Under the pieces are notes generated by a model. That model was not told the origin of the DNA, did not search any database, and saw only the letters and a program-made list of their open reading frames with translations. From positions 62,001 through 126,000 of the forward strand of contig JAGZJZ010000013.1 of assembly GCA_018365455.1 (NCBI GenBank): a stretch of DNA of 64,000 nt, in the 5' to 3' direction. Made by a program: the position numbers and the translations under genes. The stretch is from Clostridiales bacterium. Lineage in GTDB: Bacteria; Bacillota; Clostridia; Lachnospirales; Lachnospiraceae. Position 1 is the first letter of the stretch. Every line of letters begins with the position of its first letter. This document shows, one piece after another, positions 34,011 through 42,258 of the stretch.

Positions 34011-34731
34011 TCTTCGTAATCTCCAGGAAAATATTTTCCAGTGAATCTTCTTGGGGATGGATGGTTTTTAACTGGTCAAGCGTTCCCAGGAATAACAGCT
34101 TGCCCTTGTTAATGATTGCCACCTGATCACATAATTTTTCAGCTACTTCTAATACATGTGTGGAAAAGAGGACTGATTTTCCCGTAGATGCATGTTCCCG
34201 CATCATTTCCTTCAATACAAATGCGGAATTCGGGTCAAGTCCGGTTAAGGGTTCATCCAGAATCCAAATGGAAGGATTGTGGATCAGGGCACCCATTACC
34301 ATAATCTTCTGCCGCATACCATGGGAGTATCCCATAATGCGGCTGCCCAGCGCTTCTTCCATATCAAAACGTTTGGCAAAAGTATCTATGAGGGAGGACC
34401 TCGTCTGAGACGGCACCTCGTAGATATCAGCCATAAAGTTCAGATACTCAATTCCTTTCAGCCTGAGAAAGTTATCAGGAGAATCGGAAACGAAGCCAAA
34501 CTGTTTTTTAGCTTCTGTGGGATCTTTGGAAATATCCAGTCCGTTCAGGGTAATACTGCCCTCGTCAGGTCTGGTAATACCGGTGATCATTTTCAATGTT
34601 GTTGTCTTGCCTGCGCCGTTAGGCCCGATAAAGCCGGTGATTTTGCCGTCTTCAATATCCCAGTTCAAGGAATCGACAGCTTTCTTCCCACTGTTTCCGT
34701 AAGTCTTGGAAACATTTGTTAGGTTAATCAT
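34003..34731 (-). CDS. ABC exporter ATP-binding protein
   Basis: 242 residues. Walker A GPNGAGKTT, Q-loop FGFVSDSP, signature YSHGMRQK (in place of the usual LSGGQ), Walker B IWILDEPLTGLD, switch His STHV. It follows the CcmA/drug-type ABC family. The gene has AGGAGG at its ATG, and that ribosome site lies at the end of an intergenic repeat shared with the ksgA region. It drives the permease at 32310-34010. Confidence 0.92.
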   Translation of the reverse strand: MINLTNVSKTYGNSGKKAVDSLNWDIEDGKITGFIGPNGAGKTTTLKMITGITRPDEGSITLNGLDISKDPTEAKKQFGFVSDSPDNFLRLKGIEYLNFMADIYEVPSQTRSSLIDTFAKRFDMEEALGSRIMGYSHGMRQKIMVMGALIHNPSIWILDEPLTGLDPNSAFVLKEMMREHASTGKSVLFSTHVLEVAEKLCDQVAIINKGKLLFLGTLDQLKTIHPQEDSLENIFLEITKNA

Positions 34732-34737
34732 AGTTAT

Positions 34738-34808
34738 ACCTCCTGCATGCTGCAGATTTTTCTGCGGTACTGTACCGATCGAAAGTGTGACATGATTTTT
34801 GTTTCACA
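34738..34808 (-). repeat. Intergenic repeat B, copy 1 (upstream of ABC ATPase gene)
   Basis: On the minus strand it reads ACACTTTC-GATC-GGTACAGTACC, a diverged stretch, then TCTGCAGCATGCAGGAGGT, which closely matches 38749-38799 on the plus strand. The AGGAGG at its end serves as the ribosome site of the ABC ATPase gene. Confidence 0.65.
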
Positions 34809-34989
34809 TTGACACCCTGAATACCCCAAGCCAGCTTGTGGTATTCCCAAATTAGCAGTGTGAAGGCGATTTTCTTTCACACTTTCTCTGCCATGTTATT
34901 TGAATGCGCAAATAAACAGAGTTTTCTATATTTTACTCCTTTAAAGTGAATTAAACAAGTAGAATTCCTGAATTTGGCACATTCATCAT
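34809..34989. other. Hairpin-rich intergenic segment
   Basis: Contains GAATACC / GGTATTC around a short loop (about 34820-34850) and GTGTGAA / TTCACAC (about 34859-34884). No coding potential is apparent. The hairpins may belong to the same repeat family as 34738-34808. Confidence 0.45.
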
Positions 34990-35070
34990 ACAAACAGGCA
35001 CACTCGCCACAAACAGGCGAACCATCCAACAAATAGGCACATCCATCCAACAAACAGGCACATCATAACA
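34990..35070. repeat. Short tandem repeat, four units of 19-21 bp
   Basis: Units start at 34990, 35009, 35029 and 35050, each beginning ACAAA(C/T)AGGC. The last two units share ACAAAYAGGCACATC. The remaining bases to 35137 hold a direct repeat ACAGT(G/A)CCATT but no gene. Confidence 0.7.
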
Positions 35071-35137
35071 ATCCCGAACGCACAGCTGCCGTTACAGTGC
35101 CATTGCTGTGAGTGTCCGAAAGTGTAAACAGTACCAT

Positions 35138-37756
35138 TTACCTGCACTGCCGCCTCATGTGGGTGCGGGCATATTTCATGAGCTGTACCACGGGAAGATT
35201 AATCAGAGCCAGATCATACACCGTCAGGATCTGAGATAACTCCAGATCAGCGACTTTAAATACACTGTGAAGCTCCGGTATAAAAAGTACGGCATTAATC
35301 AGGGCAACGCCAATGACAAATGCAGCAATTAAGTATATATTATTAAAGAATTTTTTTGTTAAAAGCACTGGCCGTTCCGATTTGCAGTTAAATCCATGAA
35401 CCAGGCGGGCAAGGCAGAGGGTAGCAAATGCCATGGTACTGCCCACCGCTGCCCCGGAAGCATGATACCCCAGAATAAAGGCAATCATAGTAGTCACACC
35501 GATGGACAGCCCTTCCACTCCGATTCCCAGCAGAAATCCCCTTGTTAAAATGGATTCATTCCTTGGGCGGGGGCGCTGCTTCATTACCTCTGTACTGTGG
35601 GGCTCCAGACCCAGTGCAATTGCCGGGAGGCTGTCAGTCAGAAGATTGATGAAAAGCAGGTGTACCGGTGCAAAGGGAACCGGCAGACTGCATAGGGATG
35701 CATACAGTACAGCCAGAATGGCTCCAAAGTTGCCGGATAACAGGAACTTAATGGAGTTCTTGATGTGGGCATAGACATTTCTGCCATTCTCAATGGCTTT
35801 TACAATCGTGGCAAAATTATCATCCGTCAGAACCATAGAAGCTGCATCCTTGGCAACCTCGCTTCCGGTGATGCCCATTGCCACGCCGATGTCCGCCTGT
35901 TTCAGAGCGGGAGCATCATTCACACCGTCTCCGGTCATGGCAACGATGTGGTCTTTGTTCTGCCATGCCTGCACAATACGGATTTTATGTTCCGGAGAAA
36001 CCCTGGCATAAACCCTGACCTTTTCCACATACTTTTCCAGCTCCTCATCCGTGAGATTTTCAATATCAGAGCCTTCACATGCCTGGGACATGTCGGTTAA
36101 GATACCGATTCTCTTTGCTATGGCGGAAGCAGTAATCTTGTGGTCCCCGGTAATCATAACAGGTGTAATGCCCGCTTCGATACATCTGGCAACCGCATCA
36201 GCGGATTCCTTTCGGGGTGGATCCATCATCGCTACAAGTCCCAGAAACGTTAAATTATTTTCGTCTGCCATTTTAAGGGGCAGGGGGCGCTCTACTGTCT
36301 TATAGGCAAATGCCAGTACCCGCAGACCGTTTTGGGAGTAATATTCGTTCATCTGTTTTAGCTTTGCGGTATCCCGCACGGTGATACTGCGGATCTGTCC
36401 GTCTTTTTCGATATAGGAGAGCCGTTTAGCAAGTACATCCACTGCACCTTTTGTAATCATAACAATATGACGGTCAATGGAGTGGAGGGTAGACATCAGC
36501 TTGCGGTTACTGTCAAAAGGAAGCTCGCTGATTCTGGGGCTGCGTTTTCGAATGGAAGCAGTAGGGAATGAAAAAGATTCGCCTGCATGGATCAGCGCCG
36601 TTTCCGTAGGATCTCCGATTTCTTTGCCATCAGTGCCGGATGCATCGTTACACAAAACGCTGTAGGTTATTAGTTTATTCTGCGCAGCATTATTCAGATC
36701 CAGACCGGAAATGGGAATATCCCTGCCGTTTGTGTAGTAATTTTCTACAGTCATTTTATTTTGTGTAAGCGTTCCTGTTTTGTCTGAACAGATGACGGAT
36801 ACGCTGCCAAGCCCTTCCACAGCCTGGAGCTTTCGGATGATTGCATTTTCCGCAGCCATCTTCTGGGTACCGTAGGACAGGACAATTGTTACGATGGAAC
36901 TGAGGGCTTCCGGTATTGCGGCAACCGCCAGGGCGATGGCAAAGAGAAAAGAATCTCCGATATCGGCACCATGCCAGATATCCAGGCAGAAGACCAGGGT
37001 ACAGATTGCCATAATCAGAGCAGACAGCTTCTGACCAAAATTATCCAGGTTCACCTGAAGGGGAGTCTTTTTCTCGGAGGTTGACTTTAACAGGCTTGCA
37101 ATCTTGCCCACTTGGGTATCCATCCCGATAGACGTAACGAGAAAGCTTCCTCTGCCGTATGTAACAAAGCTTCCTGAAAATACCATATTTGTCTGATCAC
37201 CGATGGCAAGGTCCCCATTCAGAGGATGGTCCGTCTTTTCTACGCTGACACTTTCGCCGGTAAGGGCACTTTCATTAATTTTCAAACTGGCATTTTCCAT
37301 AATGCGCCCGTCAGCAGGAATGCTGTCTCCTGCCTCTAAATAAACCAGGTCACCAATGGTAACCTCTTTGGAAGGAATTTCTACAATGTTTCCGTCTCTT
37401 TTTACCTTCGCAAGGGGAGCTGACAGGGTTTTCAGGCTTGCCAGGGAATGTTCCGCCTTAATCGTCTGGGCGGTTCCCAGAATAGCATTGACCGTAATTA
37501 CGACTAAAATGACTACCGTGCTTTCAATATCCCCCATAACTCCCGAGATCACGGCAGAGACAATCAGGATCACCACCAGGAAATCCATAAACTGTTCCAG
37601 GAAAATCTGAAGCAGATTTTTCTTTTTGCCTTCAATTAACAGATTCTTGCCGTACTTTTCCTGATTTGCCTTTGCTTTTTGGGTAGTCAGAAACGGGTCA
37701 GAGCCGTTTATCTGTTGTCTGACTTCTTCTTTCGAAAGATTGTAATACGTTTGCAT
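35138..37756 (-). CDS. Cation-transporting P-type ATPase, Ca2+ (PMCA/SERCA) type
   Basis: 872 residues, normal for P2-type pumps. An N-terminal cation-ATPase domain is followed by the actuator TGES (SALTGESVSVEK) and the phosphorylation motif ICSDKTGTLTQNKMTV. The nucleotide domain has KGAVDVL, and the hinge reads MTGDGVNDAPALKQADIG. Ten helices are expected. M4 has IPEALSSIVTIVL (the usual PEGLP is PEAL here) and M6 NLLTDSLPAIALGLEP, both supplying calcium ligands in the family. It exports Ca2+, perhaps Mn2+, from the cytosol. GGAGGCGC lies before the ATG. It appears to stand alone, divergent from tatD. Confidence 0.93.
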   Translation of the reverse strand: MQTYYNLSKEEVRQQINGSDPFLTTQKAKANQEKYGKNLLIEGKKKNLLQIFLEQFMDFLVVILIVSAVISGVMGDIESTVVILVVITVNAILGTAQTIKAEHSLASLKTLSAPLAKVKRDGNIVEIPSKEVTIGDLVYLEAGDSIPADGRIMENASLKINESALTGESVSVEKTDHPLNGDLAIGDQTNMVFSGSFVTYGRGSFLVTSIGMDTQVGKIASLLKSTSEKKTPLQVNLDNFGQKLSALIMAICTLVFCLDIWHGADIGDSFLFAIALAVAAIPEALSSIVTIVLSYGTQKMAAENAIIRKLQAVEGLGSVSVICSDKTGTLTQNKMTVENYYTNGRDIPISGLDLNNAAQNKLITYSVLCNDASGTDGKEIGDPTETALIHAGESFSFPTASIRKRSPRISELPFDSNRKLMSTLHSIDRHIVMITKGAVDVLAKRLSYIEKDGQIRSITVRDTAKLKQMNEYYSQNGLRVLAFAYKTVERPLPLKMADENNLTFLGLVAMMDPPRKESADAVARCIEAGITPVMITGDHKITASAIAKRIGILTDMSQACEGSDIENLTDEELEKYVEKVRVYARVSPEHKIRIVQAWQNKDHIVAMTGDGVNDAPALKQADIGVAMGITGSEVAKDAASMVLTDDNFATIVKAIENGRNVYAHIKNSIKFLLSGNFGAILAVLYASLCSLPVPFAPVHLLFINLLTDSLPAIALGLEPHSTEVMKQRPRPRNESILTRGFLLGIGVEGLSIGVTTMIAFILGYHASGAAVGSTMAFATLCLARLVHGFNCKSERPVLLTKKFFNNIYLIAAFVIGVALINAVLFIPELHSVFKVADLELSQILTVYDLALINLPVVQLMKYARTHMRRQCR

Positions 37757-37949
37757 GAATGCGCCTCCTTAAGATAATTTCCAATGATGCGGATAACGGA
37801 TATGCGGAATAACGACATATGACCCATGCCACACTTTTCCCTTTATCATTATAGATATGTAGTCTGTGGGGACAAATATACCTCTTTTGCTTGCAACAAA
37901 CCCCAGATACTGCTAAAATAACAGAATGTAATATGCGTGGAGGTAAATT

Positions 37950-38717
37950 ATGATTTTTGACAGCCATGCCCATTATGATGATGAGGCATTTGATGAGGAT
38001 AGGGAGAGCCTGCTTTTAAGTATGCAGGAGAACGGAATTGGTTATATTGTAAATGTTGGAGCAAGCATTCAGGGAGTGGAGGATACCGTTAAGCTTACGA
38101 AAAGCTATCCCTTTATATATGGTGCAGTAGGTATACATCCGGATGAAACCGGTGATCTGAATGAAGAAAGGCTGCGCTGGCTGGAACAGCTGTGCGGGGA
38201 AGAAAAGATAGTTGCGGTAGGAGAGATTGGTCTGGACTATTACTGGGACAAGGAGTCCCGGGATCTTCAAAAAGAATGGTTTGCAAAACAGCTTGCCCTT
38301 TCTAAAAAAGCAGGCCTGCCGGTGATTATTCACAGCAGGGATGCAGGAAAAGATACTTTCGATATCATGAAAGCAGAACATGCCGGCAGCACAGGAGGCG
38401 TAATCCACTGCTTTTCCAATTCCAGGGAAATGGCGCGGGATTATGTCAATATGGGATATTATATCGGGATCGGCGGTGTCGTTACCTTTAAAAATGCCAG
38501 AGTGATGAAAGAAGTTGCAGAATATGTGCCTCTGGAGCAGATCTTAATAGAAACAGACTGCCCATATCTGGCACCCGCCCCAAATCGGGGAAAACGGAAT
38601 TCATCCCTGTATCTGCCTTATATAATAGAAGAAATAGCACGCATCAAAGGCGTGTCAAAAGAATTAGTAGAAGAAAAAACCTGTGAAAATGCATTGAAGA
38701 TGTACCAAATCGTATAA
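37950..38717 (+). CDS. tatD: TatD-family metal-dependent DNase
   Basis: 255 residues. The amidohydrolase TIM barrel has metal ligands in FDSHAHYDDEAFD (HxH), the Glu of VGEIGLDYYW, VIIHSRDAG (His), GVIHCFSNS (His) and ETDCPYLAP (Asp). Known members act as 3'-5' exonucleases in DNA repair and RNA quality control. GGAGGTAAATT precedes the ATG. In Firmicutes tatD is commonly found just upstream of rnmV and ksgA; here it is 190 bp upstream of ksgA, with rnmV absent and two repeat elements in the gap. Confidence 0.95.
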   Translation: MIFDSHAHYDDEAFDEDRESLLLSMQENGIGYIVNVGASIQGVEDTVKLTKSYPFIYGAVGIHPDETGDLNEERLRWLEQLCGEEKIVAVGEIGLDYYWDKESRDLQKEWFAKQLALSKKAGLPVIIHSRDAGKDTFDIMKAEHAGSTGGVIHCFSNSREMARDYVNMGYYIGIGGVVTFKNARVMKEVAEYVPLEQILIETDCPYLAPAPNRGKRNSSLYLPYIIEEIARIKGVSKELVEEKTCENALKMYQIV

Positions 38718-38726
38718 AAGAGGTAA

Positions 38727-38799
38727 GTGTGAAAAATTAAATTTTTTTACACTTTCCATTGGTACAGTGCCATGGAATTGTCTGCGGCATGCAGGAGGT
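38727..38799 (+). repeat. Intergenic repeat B, copy 2 (between tatD and ksgA)
   Basis: Matches 34738-34808 (opposite strand): ACACTTTCCATTGGTACAGT then TCTGCGGCATGCAGGAGGT after a diverged centre. The AGGAGG at the end is followed by another repeat rather than a gene start. Confidence 0.65.
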
Positions 38800-38801
38800 G
38801 T

Positions 38802-38911
38802 AGGTTGAAAGAAAATTAAGATATGGAAAGGAAGCCACAGTGTGCTTCTTTCAACTTTTATTGTGGCAGTATTGCAGACCGGCTCTGTAATATGCAATGG
38901 GTGTAAAAATG
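38802..38911 (+). repeat. Pseudoknot-like repeat element, copy 2 (ends at the ksgA start codon)
   Basis: Shares GAAAGAAAATT, GAAAGGAAGCCAC, TGTGGCAGTATTGCA and ATATGCAATGGG with copy 1 in the same order. Helix A is AGGTTGAAAGAA (38802-38813) with TTCTTTCAAC (38846-38855). Helix B is GCCAC (38834-38838) with GTGGC (38863-38867), interleaved with A. Helix C is TATTGCA (38870-38876) with TGTAATA (38886-38892). Some base changes relative to copy 1 keep pairing through G-U pairs. Confidence 0.6.
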
Positions 38912-39775
38912 GATAAATTGTCAAATCCCCAGAAAACCATAGAGGTCATTCAAAAATATGAATTTGCGTTTCAAAAAAAGTTTGGACAGAACTTCTTAAT
39001 CGATGGTCATGTATTGGATAAAATTATCCGTTCAGCCAATATAACAAAGGATGATTTTGTATTGGAAATCGGACCGGGCATCGGAACCATGACCCAGTAT
39101 CTGGCGGAAGCCGCAAGAGAGGTGGCAGCAGTAGAGATTGATAAAGCGCTGATTCCCATCTTGGAGGATACGCTGTCCGGGTACGATAATATTACGGTCA
39201 TCAACGAAGACGTCCTGAAGCTGGATATAAAACAGCTTGTTATGGAGCGAAACGGAGGCAAACCGGTGAAAGTAGTGGCGAACCTTCCTTACTATATTAC
39301 AACGCCTATTATTATGGGATTGTTTGAAAGTCATGTACCCATAGACAGCATTACCGTCATGGTACAGAAAGAAGTGGCACAGAGAATGCAGTCCGGACCG
39401 GGCAGCAAGGATTATGGAGCACTGTCACTGGCGGTGCAGTATTATGCAGAACCATATATTGTTGCCAATGTACCCCCCAACTGCTTTATGCCCCGTCCCA
39501 AAGTAGGAAGCGCCGTAATACGCCTGACCACGTACAAAGAGGCGCCAATTGACGTAAAGGATGAGCGGTTGATGTTCCGCATTATTCGTGCATCTTTTAA
39601 TCAGAGAAGAAAAACGCTGGTGAACGGACTGAATAATTCACCGGAAATAACCATTTCCAAGGAAATTATTGCAGAAGCAATAGCGGAACTTGGGGTTTCA
39701 CCAACCATCCGTGGCGAAGCGCTTACGCTTGGTGAATTTGCTAGGCTCAGTAATATCATTTCAGCAAAAGAATAA
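38909..39775 (+). CDS. ksgA: 16S rRNA dimethyladenosine transferase
   Basis: 288 residues from MDKLSNPQKT; an in-frame ATG at 38897 lies in the repeat. The SAM-binding motif VLEIGPGIGTMTQYLAE and catalytic NLPYYITTPII are intact, along with KKFGQNFLID near the N-terminus and FNQRRKTLVNGL in the C-terminal domain. It dimethylates two adjacent adenines near the 3' end of 16S rRNA, a late 30S assembly check. It is the last gene before a strong bidirectional terminator. Its translation start lies at the end of a repeat element without a clear AGGAGG at normal spacing, which is odd for a housekeeping gene. Confidence 0.96.
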   Translation: MDKLSNPQKTIEVIQKYEFAFQKKFGQNFLIDGHVLDKIIRSANITKDDFVLEIGPGIGTMTQYLAEAAREVAAVEIDKALIPILEDTLSGYDNITVINEDVLKLDIKQLVMERNGGKPVKVVANLPYYITTPIIMGLFESHVPIDSITVMVQKEVAQRMQSGPGSKDYGALSLAVQYYAEPYIVANVPPNCFMPRPKVGSAVIRLTTYKEAPIDVKDERLMFRIIRASFNQRRKTLVNGLNNSPEITISKEIIAEAIAELGVSPTIRGEALTLGEFARLSNIISAKE

Positions 39776-39806
39776 GCTGTTTGCAGAATATGAAAAATCG
39801 GAGATA

Positions 39807-39859
39807 AAGAAAACCGGGAATAAAGAAAGCATCATGTCTCCTTTATTCCCGGTTTTCTT
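39807..39859. terminator. Bidirectional terminator between ksgA and the ROK gene
   Basis: A perfect 19-bp inverted repeat: AAGAAAACCGGGAATAAAG (39807-39825) and CTTTATTCCCGGTTTTCTT (39841-39859), with a 15-nt loop. It serves both convergent genes; the stop codon of the ROK gene touches the right arm. Confidence 0.9.
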
Positions 39860-41006
39860 ATGGTTTTAGCACTAATTTATCAATTCCAAGAAAGTTCTTA
39901 ATGACCACACAGGCGCCGCCCAGCAAAATAGCCGTATCCTGAAGCCCGGATGGCAGGATGGTACAGTATTTATCCATGCGGTTGCAGAGGGAATCCTGGA
40001 TCTGCGTTGTAATATCCGGGATATACATCGTAAAGGAGCTGTTAATAATAATCAGGTTGGGATTAAAGGTATTCAGGATATTATTAATACCGATTGCCAT
40101 ATATTTTACAAATTGCAAAATAACCTCTCTTGCGTCATTGTCCTGCGCCTGGTAAGCCCGGATCAATGTATCTATAGATACCTCTTCCATGCCTTTGCGC
40201 TTGGCGTAATCCATAAGAATTGCCCGTTCGGAAGCATATTGCTCAAAGCATCCATGGTTGCCGCAGGGGCAGGGGCGTCCGTCCGGAACGATGATGGTAT
40301 GTCCGAATTCCCCGGCATAGCCGTTATAACCTGTGTAGAGCTGATCATCGATCAGAATGCCCATACCGATACCGGAATGTACGCTCAGGTTAATAATATT
40401 CGGGTAATTGAAATAAAAAGTACGTTCACCCAGAACGGAAAGGTTAGCTTCATTGTCCATATAGACAGGTACATGAAAATGTTCGGATAAGGCATCCGAA
40501 AGGTTATCCTCTTTTATGGAATAGTAAGGGGTGAACATCACGTGATTATGATGAACAACGCCGTGGATACCGATACTGATACCAATGACACCATGAACAG
40601 AAGGGGTCAGCTCCTCTATGGTTTTTTCAATAATGGGAATCAAAACAGGAAGAAACTCCTGGCTGCATCCTTTATTTTTGTATTGTTTCACAAAGCAATG
40701 GGTTCCCTTTAAGTCCGAGGTAAGTACCGTGATGTAATTCACACTGACATCCAGTGAAATTACATGTCCGCCGGACTGGTTAAGATCCAGAAGGATTGGC
40801 TTTCGTCCTTTGTATGTCTGTGCGCTGCCGATTTCAATAACCAGGTGCTCATCAATTAAAACCTGGACAATCGCTGAAATAGTGGCCTTTGTAAGCCCCA
40901 GAGCCTTGGCGAGATCCGCTCTTGATATGGGACCGTTATTTACAATGGATTCCAGAACAAGATGGCTGTTAATATCGCGGATTAATTCCTTGCTTCCTGT
41001 TATCAT
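39858..41006 (-). CDS. ROK-family transcriptional repressor (XylR/NagC type)
   Basis: 382 residues. An N-terminal winged helix (GPISRADLAKALGLTKATISAIVQVLIDEHLV) is joined to a ROK sugar-kinase-like domain. The ROK zinc motif CPCGNHGCFEQYAS is present, together with GIHGVVHHNHV and LSVHSGIGMGILIDDQLYTG. Proteins of this form repress sugar genes and respond to a sugar or its phosphate. No sugar gene is adjacent, so the regulon is elsewhere or autoregulatory. An inverted repeat TATAGT-N6-ACTATA lies directly upstream of its ribosome site. Confidence 0.92.
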   Translation of the reverse strand: MITGSKELIRDINSHLVLESIVNNGPISRADLAKALGLTKATISAIVQVLIDEHLVIEIGSAQTYKGRKPILLDLNQSGGHVISLDVSVNYITVLTSDLKGTHCFVKQYKNKGCSQEFLPVLIPIIEKTIEELTPSVHGVIGISIGIHGVVHHNHVMFTPYYSIKEDNLSDALSEHFHVPVYMDNEANLSVLGERTFYFNYPNIINLSVHSGIGMGILIDDQLYTGYNGYAGEFGHTIIVPDGRPCPCGNHGCFEQYASERAILMDYAKRKGMEEVSIDTLIRAYQAQDNDAREVILQFVKYMAIGINNILNTFNPNLIIINSSFTMYIPDITTQIQDSLCNRMDKYCTILPSGLQDTAILLGGACVVIKNFLGIDKLVLKP

Positions 41007-41018
41007 ATTATCCTCCGT

Positions 41019-41048
41019 TATAGTTTATTGACTATATTAAGTATATCA
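41019..41048 (-). promoter_or_regulatory. Candidate promoter and operator of the ROK gene
   Basis: The dyad TATAGT (41019-41024) / ACTATA (41031-41036) sits just downstream of a minus-strand -10 TATACT (41048-41043). This is a typical place for autorepression. No convincing -35 was found. Confidence 0.45.
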
Positions 41049-41257
41049 TAGAAAAGGTAAATAGGACAGTCAAAAAATCATCTTTCGTAATTCTTAAATT
41101 TTTTTTTCTTTAATCTATGCTATAATATATTATATTATGGGCTTATTGTATGGAAATGGAAGAATGTGTTTTATTTATAGGAAAAACTGTTTTATTGTGC
41201 TGCTTTGAGTCTGAAAAGATATATCTTGTGTAAAATCTAAGAGATGGGGTGGATGGA

Positions 41258-42187
41258 ATGTCAGTAAAAGAACATTTTTATTATTTGTCAGATGATCAGG
41301 AAACTAAGATTCATGCTGTAAAATGGATACCGGATGGAGAGATCAGGGCGGTACTCCAGATTGCACACGGAATGGTTGAATTTATAGAAAGATACGATGA
41401 GTTTGCCGGATATCTGGCGGACAGGGGCATTCTGGTAACAGGAAATGACCATCTGGGGCATGGCAGCTCCATAAAATCAAAAGAATATTATGGCTATTTT
41501 GCAAAAGAGAACGGTAACCGCACACTCATCCGGGATATGCATAAACTCAGGCTTATGACGGAAAAAGAAAATGCGGGAATTCCTTATTTTATACTGGGAC
41601 ACAGTATGGGATCATTTTTGACCAGACAGTATATCTGCTGCCATGGGGAAGGACTTGCCGGAACCATTATTATGGGAACAGGGTATAAGCCGAGATTTGT
41701 TGTCAAAGCAGGCATTGTACTGACCTCCATTCTGGCAAAAAGGCATGGATGGATGTACAGAAGCAGACTTGTGGATGCAATGGCGTTTGGCGGTTATAAC
41801 AGGAATTATAAACCGTCAAGGACAGACCGGGACTGGCTGTGCAGGGATGAGAAAGTAGTGGATGCCTATATAGCCGAAGAGAGATGCCAGTTTTTATTTA
41901 CACTGAATGCCTATCATAATCTGTTTCACGGATTGTATAAATTAACATATGAGGAATATTTAGACCGTATGCCCAGGGAAATGCCTGTCCTGTTTGTCTC
42001 AGGTGAGGATGATCCGGTAGGAGATCAGGGCAAAGGCGTAAAAAAAGTGGCGGAGACATTCAAACAAACAGGAATGAAGGAGGTCTCCTGCATACTTTAT
42101 CCGGAAGATCGTCATGAAATTTTGAATGAACTGGATAAAACACAGGTTTACCGGGACATTCACCAATGGATAAGCCGGCAGATTTAA
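41258..42187 (+). CDS. Alpha/beta hydrolase, monoacylglycerol-lipase-like
   Basis: 309 residues from the ATG at 41258 after GGGGTGG. The fold is Hydrolase_4: VLQIAHGMVEFIERYDEFA (oxyanion region), GNDHLGHGSS, the nucleophile elbow ILGHSMGSFLTRQY, the acid in VSGEDDPVG and the His in EDRHEILNE complete a Ser-Asp-His triad. Such proteins cleave lysophospholipids, monoacylglycerols or small esters. It lies 71 bp upstream of a VanR-type regulator on the same strand and may share its transcript. Substrate unknown. Confidence 0.88.
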   Translation: MSVKEHFYYLSDDQETKIHAVKWIPDGEIRAVLQIAHGMVEFIERYDEFAGYLADRGILVTGNDHLGHGSSIKSKEYYGYFAKENGNRTLIRDMHKLRLMTEKENAGIPYFILGHSMGSFLTRQYICCHGEGLAGTIIMGTGYKPRFVVKAGIVLTSILAKRHGWMYRSRLVDAMAFGGYNRNYKPSRTDRDWLCRDEKVVDAYIAEERCQFLFTLNAYHNLFHGLYKLTYEEYLDRMPREMPVLFVSGEDDPVGDQGKGVKKVAETFKQTGMKEVSCILYPEDRHEILNELDKTQVYRDIHQWISRQI

Positions 42188-42258
42188 AAATCTGGAATAT
42201 ACATTTTGGTACAGGCACCGTTCATTAAGCTCTGAACCAGAAAGAATAGGGAGTTAGC

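Noticed and set aside
34990..35070. Tandem units considered as a CRISPR array
   Set aside because: Units of 19-21 bp are directly adjacent with no unique spacers, and no cas genes are near.
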